From contig OW203771.1 of NCBI GenBank assembly GCA_934045905.1, positions 17,597,701-17,661,700 of the forward strand: a DNA stretch of 64,000 nt, read 5' to 3'. Of the stretch, positions 24,428 through 36,412 are shown piece by piece. The notes under the pieces are model-generated. The model was not told the DNA's origin. It did not search any database and saw only the letters and a program-made list of their open reading frames with translations. Both the position numbers and the translations under genes were made by a program. Source of the DNA: Leuctra nigra (taxonomy: Eukaryota > Arthropoda > Insecta > Plecoptera > Leuctridae). The first letter of the stretch is position 1. Every line of letters begins with the position of its first letter.

Positions 24428-27400
24428 TGTACTGAACAACACGGTTCGTGCACTAGACGTCACTTTTCTTGAAAATCAATCGCAGAACTATTCACAAATG
24501 TATAAGTCGGTAATCACGAACGACGTCTTATGGTTGGTGGAATCACTGGTGAGAATTAGCTGTAATATGAGTTAATTAAAAATACATTCCTATTATTAAG
24601 TTATAAACCTGCGCAATAGTGAAACGGAAGTTACAATTTCAATTAATATTTAATTCCCGTAACCACTTGCATAAATAGTACCTTATTACTACCTACTTAT
24701 GAATGCTACTGGCGTAGGTCAGAAAAAGGTAGAAACGCTATTTTTATCTAACCTACTACCTAGGTATAAGCTAAGTAGGTACTACTTGCTTGCTTTATTA
24801 GAGCGATACTACCTATACGAGATACGCAACGCAATAAATGCCCTACAAAACCAGTATTTGTATTGTTATTATTCATAATTCCACGACAATGGTCTGTATG
24901 ACGAAATGTCACGAAGAAAAGTTCACATAGTTCTCATAAAAAATCATCATAATACGAAATACAACATTATTTTCTTCGCGGAAACAATAGTTAGTTTACC
25001 TTGGCGATAATTCACGTAAAATACTCCCAGAAAAAAATTCAACAAAACGAAAAATCAGTTTTTGATAAAAATATTACTTTTCCGCTTCAGATTCTGTTCA
25101 GAACTGTAATTTACTTCGTAAGAAAACATATTTTTTTGATAAACATGTAATTTCGTAGCTCATCATTAGGTATGTCCTAATAACTAATTACGTTTGTTAT
25201 CTACATTTTAAAACAAACAGAAAAACAACTACAAAATCTACACGAATTATTCTAAAATTCAAATTTCACGATAACAACGAATACTGACATAGGGCTAGTT
25301 AAAAAATACGCTTTCACAAAACTATTAAAAATTGTTTATACCATTCACTAAAAACACGACGCAATACACTGTCTTGTAGACGAACTCAAACTAAAATATA
25401 ATAGTCAAATCACTGTCACATGGCATATTCACACTTGATTCACAGACAAAATCACTTCATCGAAGTTCAAATTCCATTCCATATTCATCTTAAACGGTCA
25501 ACGACTCCTTTGCACAAGAGAGAAATAAAAACAGCTGATCCTTTATATAAAACACATGTTACCACGACCATTGGCCGTTAGGTACTGGAACTAAACTGAA
25601 CTGACAGCTACATTTCCTCTTCAACTGAATAAATTAAACTTGTGCTCCGGTATAAACATTGTCCGCCGTTGTCGGTGGATGACTGACATCAATTGCTAGC
25701 ATCCTTCTTCATTCGCTTCAGATTTCTATTAGTGCTTGGTTGAATCGTGCTCGGCGCACTCTACGGTGCTTGCACTGAACTAAAGCGTAGGTAAAACAGG
25801 TGTTCGAAGAATGGTATGCAATCTTTAGGAAGGCGAGTTGCTGGAAGTAACTGACCTCCACATAGTGGAAAAATGTAGGTTAGAAAGAAGAATACTAATG
25901 TTAAATAACAGTTTTCGGTTAGATAATTCTGGATCAACGTTCTTTCCGTTGGTAAAAAATGAATGCAAAATTGCGTCCAAGTACATCTGCTTTCAAGGTC
26001 ATCATAGATATTAAACAAAATATTCTTACGTTTACATAATATATTGATTGGCTTGGTATTTTATCTTCTTTGTGTATTCAAAATTTAAATTTGTGTCATA
26101 GCAGCCTGCTGCAAGGTTCCGACTCCTACAAATATACTATAGAGACTAAATTTCTTTCGTTGTGTAAAAAAGAGCGAGCTAGTAAAAATATACAAAATTT
26201 ATTGGAAATGCCGATAATCAGCCTAATGTTTGCCTAATGCTAATGACCAGAGAATTGTTTATCTAATTGATTTGATATCATAGAAAGCCTTCAGGCCATA
26301 AGTATGTCCTAACCAACTAATACCTCATTTATAATACTAGGTATAATAATTTATAATTTATACTTCTGTTATCTTTATAAATTATAATGAGATTAGATTG
26401 AAATTAAAATGATCTTGTAATGATTAGAATGATATATTTTGATTTTGCGTACATTTTACGCATATACGCGTTTATTCGCAAAAAATAAGAACGAACATAT
26501 GGCATCCCCATTTTCTATTTCTTCTAATTCTGCCCTTGAACTTTTTTACCACAAATTAAACTGTTTAGGATGTCACAGTTACAATGTGCACAGCACGATT
26601 ATTGAGTCGGATGCCCCCCCCCCCCCCCCCCCCCCCCCCCCAAGAAATTGTAAAACGAGGTTCAAACTCATAACTGAAAATTGTGTACCTGTAGAAATAA
26701 AAGGTGTCAGTTTGGTATTTAGTACGAAACCTTCCTAACACTTTGCCTCTGGACTAATTAAATTCATGATTATTTATCCACCATAACATCAATAAGGCAG
26801 ACGGGTCAATGATATATATACCTATAGCTAGCAGACACCCATCTCTCCAAATGATTTAGCGTAGAATAATAAATATCTATGTTGACACAATTTGGTGATG
26901 CTATAAACATGTGTGGGTAATATTTAGCGGGCCTAAGTCAAGAATATTCTGAATCAACATTTCACAATATTTACTTTTCTTGCGATTTTCACAAAATTCT
27001 GCTAGACGTTCAAATATTGAAGATGTGTGTAAAGGACACTTTTGACTACATAACCCGATTTCGAGTTTGAGGTCAAGGGATTGGGAAAGATAAAAAGGAC
27101 AAAGTCTCTGGGGACGGTTATAAAGAGAGGGGCGTAATCAGACCCCCCCAGCCCACCCACCCACATCCCCTTTCGACATCAAATAATATCAAGTGATACG
27201 TTTTAGAATGTTTTGTTTGACTATTATGGAGGAAAGTGAATTTGCTTTTCCACTTACTTCTAATATTTATAATAATTTCTGAATGATTGTATAATCAGAT
27301 TTATTTGTGATTGTATGTTTCATGATAACGTTCATGATTTTAAAAAAGTTGAAAAATATTGCTCAAATCGGATGAAAACACCAATTTTTAGGCCTTCTTA

Positions 27401-28715
27401 TGTTCCCAAAACGCACTAATATGCTCGGAATCAAGTTAAAATTTACAAAAAAAAAATCCCGGGGTTAACCGGACCCGCATCTATAACAAATTGCCCCCCC
27501 CCCCCCCCCCCTGGTAGAAATCCTGCGGTCGCCTTTCAAACGGCATTTGATATAATTACATAATTCCAAAACTGAAAGGGTGGAAAATCGAGAAAATGGA
27601 CTTCCGCCCTTCTACCTCTGAGGTACAGAACTATTTAACATGCAGATTTTTTATATTACATAAATTATACAAAATAACTAATTTAATTTTATCAGTCACA
27701 CGAAATTCACATCTCCAACCCCCACTACGAACGTAACGACTAAAACGAAACGAACCCCGTTCGTTCAGTGTACATTTCGTTTTACACTAATTGTGCACTT
27801 AGGGCACTGTAATTAGATTTTTATGTTCTTTTAGTTAATATGCTATTCTACATTATAGTTATTATTACACCTTCATCACCTTCAATATTCACAAATACAT
27901 CACTTATTCTCCGTTTATTAACTCAATAAATGAGTATATGAGTTTAAATAATCAATTTAATATCCTTTGTTAGTCTGTTTCACTCTCAAATACATTTAAA
28001 AATGTAAATTACAGTGTCCTAGGTACATAATATCATTGTAAAACGAAATGCAGTATTCCCGGCCTAACACAGTATCCCCTAAAAGCCACCACCTGTTGGC
28101 CCCACAAGAAGCACACACACACACTCTCACTCGTGTTATTCGTCCGACACTCGCGGCGTGGGATTCGTCACTGGGGGATCGAACCCGAGGCTCCGGCCCG
28201 TCGAGTATACTATGACGTCATCGGCGCGGCTGCGCATGCGTCATGGTGACCCAGGTCAGGTCACGTGGTGAGGGGGGGAGATGACGATGGCCGGGGGTCG
28301 CGGGATATCTGGAGCAGGAGAGGGGATGGGATTTTGATTTATTTCATGTTTGAAGCTGGGGAGACTCCACCTATCGGGATTATGGGAATTTAGGTGGAAC
28401 TTGAGAAATGAAAGTTTAAAAGATGGGATGTACGACGTCAAAAATATCTGTCAGAACGATAAAATGCATCCCAAAATTGGGTGTATAAAAATAGTAAACG
28501 ATTCGTAGAAAAATAGTGTATATGTAGATTATAGTAGATAATATCTATCTATAGTACAGGGGTAGGCAACCTTTTTTGGTGAAGGAGCCAATTTCCCAAA
28601 AGTTTATAAGTTCGATAATAATGGGAGACGCAGTAGAGGCAATCAAATAAAACACTGAAATAATAAATTGCATGACCAGTTTATTTTGATATTTTGACGA
28701 AGCCCCCAAGTTGTT
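24428..28715. other. No gene seen; poly-C runs, SINE fragment, possible TATA box
   Basis: AT-rich unassigned DNA. TTTATATAAA at about 25542-25551 could be a TATA box on either strand, in a stretch with no detected coding exon. Runs of 28 C (26614-26641) and about 18 C (27494-27511) occur. 26705-26800 has a minus-strand SINE-body fragment. 28130-28280 is GC-rich with a B-box-like word (minus strand) and TGACGTCA. Confidence 0.35.
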
Positions 28716-29062
28716 GCCTCGCAGGGAGTGTTTTTAGAATTTCAACAATTTAAAAGTAATTCTGTGACTCTAAAATTAACTCAATTAACTCTGTGACTCT
28801 AAAATATTCTATTCTATTCTATTCTATTATATTCTAAAAAATTGAATCAAGTAACCTTCCAATTGTTGTCCCAAAGGGCGATTTTTATTTTTTTACTGTG
28901 ACTCTAAAATATTCTATTCTATTCTATTCTATTCTATTCTATTATATTCTAAAAAATTGAATCAAGTAACCTTCCAATTGTTGTCCCAAAGGGCGTTTTT
29001 TATTTCAACCGTTTAAAAATGCTGAATCAAACAAACCTTCAAAATGTTGCCCCGCAGGGCGC
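28716..29062. repeat. Decayed tandem repeat of about 105 bp with ATTCT microsatellites
   Basis: Two adjacent units share CTGTGACTCTAAAATATTCT, then (ATTCT)n, TTGAATCAAGTAACCTTCCA and TTGTCCCAAAGGGCG. Weaker units at each side keep TTGCCTCGCAGGGAG and TTGCCCCGCAGGGCG. The ATTCT runs are at about 28804-28830 and 28909-28945. Confidence 0.7.
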
Positions 29063-29368
29063 TTTTTTCGAATTTAAAAATTTTTCTATTACAGATTTAT
29101 ATTTAAGTTATAAAGAGCCATTTAAGAACCACCAAGGAGCCGCAGGTTGCCGATCCATGATACAAGATTTTAGTAGTAGCAAGATGGCTCAGTCAGCAAC
29201 GCCCTGGAATTACACTCCGCTGATACCGGGTTCGAATCCTGCAGTCGACCTTCCTTGACTTGAGTGGTTTTCCTCATTCGAGAGACCAATGTTGAAAAGG
29301 TTCCCAACTAATATACCATGACCGCATTTAAAACCCACTTTCTATCGTTACATATTCTTTATTATCAT

Positions 29369-30008
29369 CAGTGTTGTGACTTATCCAGATAAAATTATCT
29401 AGAAAATTATCTATATAATATCTTATCTAGATCATTAAATAATTGGTTATCTTTATCTTTATCTAGATAAAAATATTATCTATTGGCAATTATCTAGATA
29501 AAAAATATAAAATTCAAAATGCATTGTGTGTATGAACATGCACAAACCTTATATGTCAGATGATATGAAAATTAGTTTGCATTAGTTGGCTTGTTTTGAC
29601 GGCCCCATTTATTTATTAATCGAGTTCCGAATTTAGGATTTGAAAATAAATGGGGAACAGTAGTAGTATTTGGGAAAAAAATATATATCATGTATTACAA
29701 TTATCTAGATAATTATTTTTTATCTTGAATTGGCAGTGGTGACGGTTTGTTCCGATGAATGTGCTGGTGGCCCTGATTCGCGAACGGCCCTTATCAGGGC
29801 CACCAGCACATTCATCGGAACAAATTGTCACCACTGCCAATTCATTACAAGATGGTTCCGAAAACGTCCACAATATCATTTTTTATCTTTATCTATTATC
29901 TAGATGGTTTCTTGGTAATTTATCTAAATTGTCGTATCTAGATAATTTTTTTTCAGGTTATTTTTATCTGTATCTAGATAAAAATAAAATTATCTAATCA
30001 CAACACTG
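29369..30008. mobile_element. hAT-like element, 640 bp, with TTATCTAGATAA palindrome arrays
   Basis: The ends are CAGTGTTGTGAC and ATCACAACACTG. Both halves are filled with TTATCTAGATAA-type words. A clean 8-bp target duplication is not visible, so assignment rests on the CAGTGTTG ends and resemblance to the 59470 element. A second hairpin is nested at 29724-29846. Confidence 0.65.
29724..29846. repeat. Near-perfect hairpin, about 50-bp arms, GC-richer than its host element
   Basis: GAATTGGCAGTGGTGACGGT through GTGCTGGTGGCCCTGAT is repeated inverted with few changes; the loop is about 20 bp. It is unlike the surrounding TTATCTAGATAA sequence and may be a nested MITE. Confidence 0.7.
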
Positions 30009-30068
30009 CCATAATCACTTCATTGTCACCATTACCATACATAGTTGCAGAAGCGTGCGACGTTAAAA

Positions 30069-32193
30069 ATGAAAACGAATCTTTCAATTTCCTTCAAAAA
30101 CGACTCTTGATATTCCCAGAGTTTGCTGAGTTGGAATTCAAATGGAATTAGCGTAAAGTTGCACTTTGATACGGATGATGCGATATCTTCCGATGCAATT
30201 GTTTGAGATCGCATCGAGTCACTGGGGTCATCCACAGTTGACCCATGAGCAGAAGAGTTGAACATTCTGACTGACTTGACCTGACAAGGTTATCAAAATC
30301 AAGCGTACGTGGCTCCACCAACCAGACTTTGACTGGGCAGGAAATGGAACGGAAAAGTTATCTCCATTTTTACGATCAATTGCCCCACCCCTCCCCCCAC
30401 CACCAAAAAATATATTGTTTAGCAGTATATCTTATCTTTAAAGGCCATAAATTAACTTATACGGGTTCGTTAATTGGACGTAGTTATGCTAAAAGGTAGG
30501 TATAAATACCCTCAAAATTAAAAAAAAAAATAGTAAGGCCATTTTTCTAATAGATCTTGACCTAAACTTTAATTTTCAAAAGAGAACCAACCCACATTTG
30601 CTGTGTAGTGTATTAATTCCACATTGATCAAATGGAACCAAGCAATTCACTTCATTAATTTTTGAAGTAACCACATTGTATTTTATTTTTAATTACAAAA
30701 GAAATATATACCTACCTACAAAAATCACTGATTTTGTCCATAAATTAAAAATAAACTATGATGTAAAACGTGTTTCCCTCAATATCTCAGTTCATGATAC
30801 TTGTGGCTTGGTTCCTAGTTGCATAACTACGTCCAATTATGGAATATTTATTAAAATACTTCCGATATTAATGTGAAGGATCTCCATGTAAACCGCCATT
30901 ATTCATATTGTGACCGTCTTGTTGAACGGAAAAGTAAAACGACCTTCCCTGAAAAGCGTCGACAACATTATAGAAAAAGTCACCATATAAAACACGCGCG
31001 GATTTAAAATTCAGAATTTGCTCGATGATCTTTTGAAAAAAGCAGTCCATTATTCAAAGTTCGACTATATATAATTTCGTCGCTTCATATATATTGACTA
31101 TATTCATCGTGACTATGACGACATACCAAGAAACGGAGCCTTTTCTGTGGATTCCATTCCCTCTCCTTGTGTAGATAGCAAAACACTCGGCCAATGTCAG
31201 AGTCGATGACGCTGTTGTAAGTGATGCAATGAAGCAAATTGTCATCAACCCTTTGCGAATGTCACATAATCCTAGCCTAATCAATAAAGACAGTAGGAAA
31301 CTGAATGAGGGGCGGGGGGGGGGGGGGGGGGGAGGGGGGTACAATAAGAATCTGTACATAATGGAACCTCAGACTCCGAGGTAGAAGTATACATTAAACC
31401 AGTAATTTTGCCTTCATCCATATTTGTAATGGTGACCTAAGTCAATGTGTAAGTGAATACTTCAATATGTATATTTGTTATTTTTAAAATTATAATGCTT
31501 TCCAAAAGTGTGCTTTACAAAATCGAGAATGATGGACTTCCGACCTTCTACCTCTAAGGTGTATAAACAGAGATCTAATTATTAGTCTGTGGTATGATTA
31601 CTGGACTCAGGAAATAGTTACTAAAACTAATTTTTATATTGTATATCATTTGAATGACTCATAGTTGTGACGATTATGAAAGATATATCACACCCAAGAG
31701 TGACATTTTCAAAACATTCCAAGAGAAAGCAATATTATTAATTCTGTTGCTAAAGCTATTATCTTGCACTACATGACAAATGATAAGCTACCCTCGATAC
31801 AGCGCACATGATATATTAAAACGATGCATTAATGTCTGAAGTCATTTCGCAAGTCAGTATAATGAGGGTGATTAATACTTGTGTATTGATAAGAAATGAG
31901 TGCAGTTGATTGTCGTGCGAGTTGTAGGTACTCAAGTTGTTTATATCAACCAACTTATATAAACACCTTGGTAGGTTTACACTTACAGGAGGGGAGCTTC
32001 AGCCTACATTTAAACCACAGACAATATGCATCTATCTAAATTACATTCGTCGTAAGAATGATCGACCCTGAAACATCTAAAAGTAAAGCCATTTACATGA
32101 AGTGGGTATTACACTATGCAATTCAAGTTAAGAGTCGACAGGACTCGCAGAAAATTTAGAAACGATGATAATGGCTTTTGCCGTGTATAACAT
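30069..32193. other. No gene seen
   Basis: Unassigned AT-rich DNA with a G-rich run at about 31311-31339. Open frames at 30032 and 31054 have no recognisable domain. Confidence 0.4.
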
Positions 32194-32602
32194 ACCCCAT
32201 AAAAAACACTTCGTGCAAAAATACCAGCCAAGTCTCTTCTACTAAAAAAAAAATATATGAAATCTAAAAATTCTGCACTGAAAAGTAATGATATCAAAAA
32301 ATTTGCCAAGTCAAAACTTTATTTGAAATACAAAAAAATACTTGGCGCATCGTGTATATTAATAGCTTAGAAGTATAGGCCAGATATAAAATATTAATAT
32401 ACATAAAATATACAAACATATAGTATACCTAAAATGCCCTAAAAAATCGATGCGCCAAGTATTTTTTGATTTTCAAATAAAGTTTTGACTTGGCAAATTT
32501 TTTGATATCATTACTTTTCAGTGCAGAATTTTTAGATTTCATATATTTTTTTTTTAGTAGAAGAGACTTGGCTGGTATTTTTACACGAAGTGTTTTTTAT
32601 GG
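32194..32602. repeat. Snapback unit at the outer end of the left arm
   Basis: Arms of about 170 bp (AACACTTCGTGCAAAAATAC, AAAATTCTGCACTGAAAAGT, AAATACTTGGCGCATCG) are repeated inverted around a short AT-rich loop. Confidence 0.85.
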
Positions 32603-32800
32603 GGATATCACTCCTTTTTTTAGTTTATTCTAACAACTTGTGACACATGAAATGAACAATTACTAAATTATTTTAAAAAATCATCACCCTTTACAATTTC
32701 GTTACCACTAATGAATAGCAGCGTATGGTCCTAAATAATTGCTTTAAATGATCTTTCACGAAGAATAGCAAAGGTTTCATTCCAATCAGTCAACCCAGTT

Positions 32801-33640
32801 CCGAGATATGGAAACACTTCGGTTTTCAAAATGGCTGCTGAACTTTCTGCAATGCCACATAGAATTTATTTCTATAAATGATGTGTATCATTTTAAGCTT
32901 TCTGAATATGTATTTATTGTATAGGAGGGAATTATAATAATTTATACATTTAAATGACGTCATTTCCGGTCTCATAAATAGGACAATTCTATTTGTACTG
33001 TTCATATTCCATAGAGATAGCCATCCGAATCGTTTGGCGCTAGTTTCATACCGATTTGTCTACCAGTTTTTGAGATATGACGTTACTTCCGGTTTAAAAA
33101 TGGCGGCTGAAATCTCTGACCCCTTGAAGTATATTTGAAACATGATTACAATTTTATAAGCTGTCTCAAATAGTATATTTATTGCATCAAAATAAAAATT
33201 TGTGAGATTATTAAAATGTGTGACGTCATTTCCGGTTAAGGTATGGGAAACTGCAAATATTATTGATGATGTTGACCGTCTAAATTGTTTTGCGCTGGTT
33301 TCGTTGAAATCTATTTAGCCGTTATTGAGATATGATGTCACTTCTGGTTTCAAAATGGCGGCTTCCGGTTGGTTTTATAACAAGTCACATGAGACGTCAA
33401 AAGTACATACGTTACATAAATATCAAAATAATCGGATCAACCTTTGTTGCCAAAAAGCCAATCGATGTATTTCAAATTTCATTACGTCATTTCCGGTTTC
33501 TTTAACATAATGTTTAGTCTTTTGCTACTTATCATGCATATAGATGACCGTCTGGATCGTTTGGCGCAATTTTCGTTCCAATCGGTCCAGCCGTTGACGA
33601 GATATGACGTCACTTCCGGTTTCAAAATGGCGGCACAAAA
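32801..33640. repeat. Left-arm tandem units of about 260 bp with CRE/ETS/YY1-like words
   Basis: Two words alternate: TGACGTCATTTCCGGT (about 32954, 33221, 33485) and GATATGACGTCACTTCCGGT followed by TTCAAAATGGCGGC (about 32816 decayed, 33075, 33331, 33600). These resemble the CRE (TGACGTCA), ETS (CCGGAAGT) and YY1/Pho (ATGGCGGC) binding sites. Function is not shown. Confidence 0.75.
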
Positions 33641-36085
33641 AATTCATGGGGTGAAGGTTAAATCAGACGCCAAAAGTGCACACGTGGTAAAAATGTGGGA
33701 TTAATCGATTCAGCCGTTTAGGCTGTGGCCTGTTTACCGGATTTAAATTCCAGGAGACTACTACTACTACTACTACTGAGATTATTATTATTATGAAAAC
33801 CGCCCTAAAACACTGTTTTCACGGCCCTCTAGCGCGCAAAGGGCGTAACCTATTGTTCCCAAATTTGGTATATGTTGTAGGGTGGGCCTTAGCTCGAAAT
33901 TAAGATATATCGCAACAATGTGAGATTTTCCAATTTTAAGATCCAGTAGGCCGAAAATGCCACTTTGATGCTTACAGTAAAAGTGGGTTTGCTCCAGCCT
34001 TTTTAAATGAGTGTGTGCGCGCGCCGTACGACTTGGCTGGCGTGGAGCGACCGCTCCACTAGATATAAAATAGTAATATTCTCATGTCACGTATACAAAC
34101 AAACAGTCGAGCTTGGTCGAGCTCGACATGAAATCTAAACAATGTCATAAATCGCCTCCAGTTCTGATAACAACACCACTTGTGAGTCGTGAATGACTGT
34201 TGCCTTTTAAACTTCCGAGAATATGGTCCATAAGGAGGGAAATAGAAAAATAATGCATTATTGATTAGTTCATGGAGTGTAATACATATTTTAATTCGAC
34301 TATTTTAGTATGCTAGGTGATTTTTTTTTCAATGCTGCTTACAAATATATAGTTTTTATTATTTGCGATTATCAAATTTATTGATATCAAATTATCTTTA
34401 ATTACGAATTTAAAGTATAATTGTGTTGCCTTGTATGATATATGAGAGACTTTGCGTTCCAATCAAAGATAGGTAAGTTGACCAACAAAATGAAAACAAT
34501 GTAATTTATTGCTCGCATGTGCTCGCAATATTGTTTGATTGTTGCTGATTGTTTTAGCAGTAATTTCTAAGATCAACCAAACAACGGATTCGGAAGTAAT
34601 GTTATGGATAAAAACTGGATAAGAAAGGAGGCCATGGGCTTTACGTACCTACAGCTTTTATCCAGAAGTAAGTGTTCACTAAATTTACTGTGTAAACGGC
34701 TAAACGCGAACATAATTTTTATAAGCTGTCGATATAATTAATTACTAATAAGCACTTTTAATAATTGATGGCTCATGCAATTCGAAGTTTTTCACTGAAT
34801 TTATTAAAAATTAGATTTTAAAATAACAACATCTATGTTGACGAAACAAACTTTTTGCACTCAAAAATGCAAGTTTTCATACATAAGTAGGTGTGAAATT
34901 TTATTCAGTGGACATTTTGGCGGGAAAACGGTATTCCTATCGCGTGATGACATTTTACCATCCAACAATGAGGTTGCCATGGACATGCCTCTTCTTCTTA
35001 CCTTTACGTTTCCCCTTATTACCGCCCATCCTTATAATACCTCAAGGACACAAAACATTCACAAAACAATCGTCACTGTACCAGAGTAAACACAATAAAG
35101 ACTGCGAATTTACATTTCTGCTAGACGACCTGACCACTCTGGAACACTGAATCTCACTAACTCTTACGCAGTGTTGTAAAATAAAATCCAAATCTGCATA
35201 AACACATTACGCAATTTGTCTAAATTGGGTTTATACTTGCTACTCGAGAGAAATAGAATTCCGATGACTCTGGTCTCTTGAGTTGAAAATAAATTAATTT
35301 CTTTATCTGTAACAAATCGTCGATTTCAACTCGTGCCGAACCTTACTAAAAATGTTTTGATGTATGTACTTTTTATGCATCACCTGTCGACCCCTGGTCA
35401 AAAAGGTGACATGATGTAAAATCATTTTGATTTTGCAGCGTATAAAGGCTGCAATCACACGGGGCGATTTTTCTTGCTCTGTCGCGCGGTTTTTCGCCCT
35501 GTGGAGTTTTACACGCGCACGGGACGATCAAAAGACGCGCGCATCTTTTGCTCGTCCCGTGTGTTCGCTCCCATAAGACTCAATGGTACCTACTTAGACT
35601 AAATAACTGCGGTACATATCTGCTCGGCGTCTCGACGGCGTGCAAAATGCCGCGTCTGGGCATGAAAAGTCTTTTACTTGCGCTTTAAACAAAACTGAAA
35701 ACAGTGAATAGATAAGCAAGGTTTTGAGTGTGTACATAAAAAATATATTACTCCAAAGCCTTACAATACTAATTAAATAATCAATTAATTCGTTAATTAT
35801 ATTGTATTAATAATTAAAAATAAATGTGCATCTAAGCATTGATTTGAATCAATTGAGCATTGAATGATGCATGGCAATCAAGATCCAAGTCAGTGAATAG
35901 TGAAAACATCTGGGAGCAATTAGCATGTCCGTCACGTCTCATTTCTCGCAGTCGAATTTGTTGATATTTAGTATAGTACGTGATATTTACGAAATTCCAT
36001 CGTGTGATGCGGGTTACATACCCATCTGCATTAGAAACTCAGAATAATTCAAATAATGAAACCTTGAGAGCCTGATGAAACCCAC

Positions 36086-36412
36086 AAAAGCATAAAAAGG
36101 CGGCCCTACTTTTTTCTTCATGGCTTGACCGATTGTCTCCAAATTTTTACAGCACAGAGATAAAGAGTAAATCTGTGCCTCTAGTGCTCCAAAAAAATTT
36201 AAAAAAATGTTTTACTCGTGTTGAGGAGGTGCCAATATGAGCATTATACGGGTCCTTTTGGCACCTCTGCCCTGAAAATACTAAACAAAAAATAACACTT
36301 TTGGCGCACTAGAGGCACAGATTTATTATTTATCTATAATCTGTGAAATTTTGAAGACAATCGGTAAAGCCGTTTAGAAAAAAGTAGGGGCCGCCTTTTT
36401 GTGCTTCATAAA
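36086..36412. mobile_element. Snapback MITE, about 325 bp
   Basis: AAAAAGGCGGCCCTACTTTT at the left is inverted as AAAAGTAGGGGCCGCCTTTT at the right. Pairing continues inward through GACCGATTGTCTCCAAA and AATCTGTGCCTCTAGTG to the middle. Confidence 0.75.

Larger units (their letters stand above)
29180..30068 (+). mobile_element. tRNA-derived SINE split by a hAT-like insertion
   Basis: B box GGTTCGAATCC (29229-29239) and body words GTGGTTTTCCTCATTCGAGA lie before 29368. The tail (CATAATCACTTCATTGTCAC, GCGACGTTAA) resumes after 30008. The SINE therefore predates the insertion. Confidence 0.65.

Noticed and set aside
24222..24575. 117-aa open frame rich in Thr, Pro and Gln
   Set aside because: Its middle is the 14/15-bp tandem repeat, and the flanks show no conserved motif.
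34569..34671. Possible exon (acceptor TTGTTTTAGCAG, donor GTAAGTG)
   Set aside because: Good-looking splice sites, but all three frames across the full segment contain stops and no partner exons were found.
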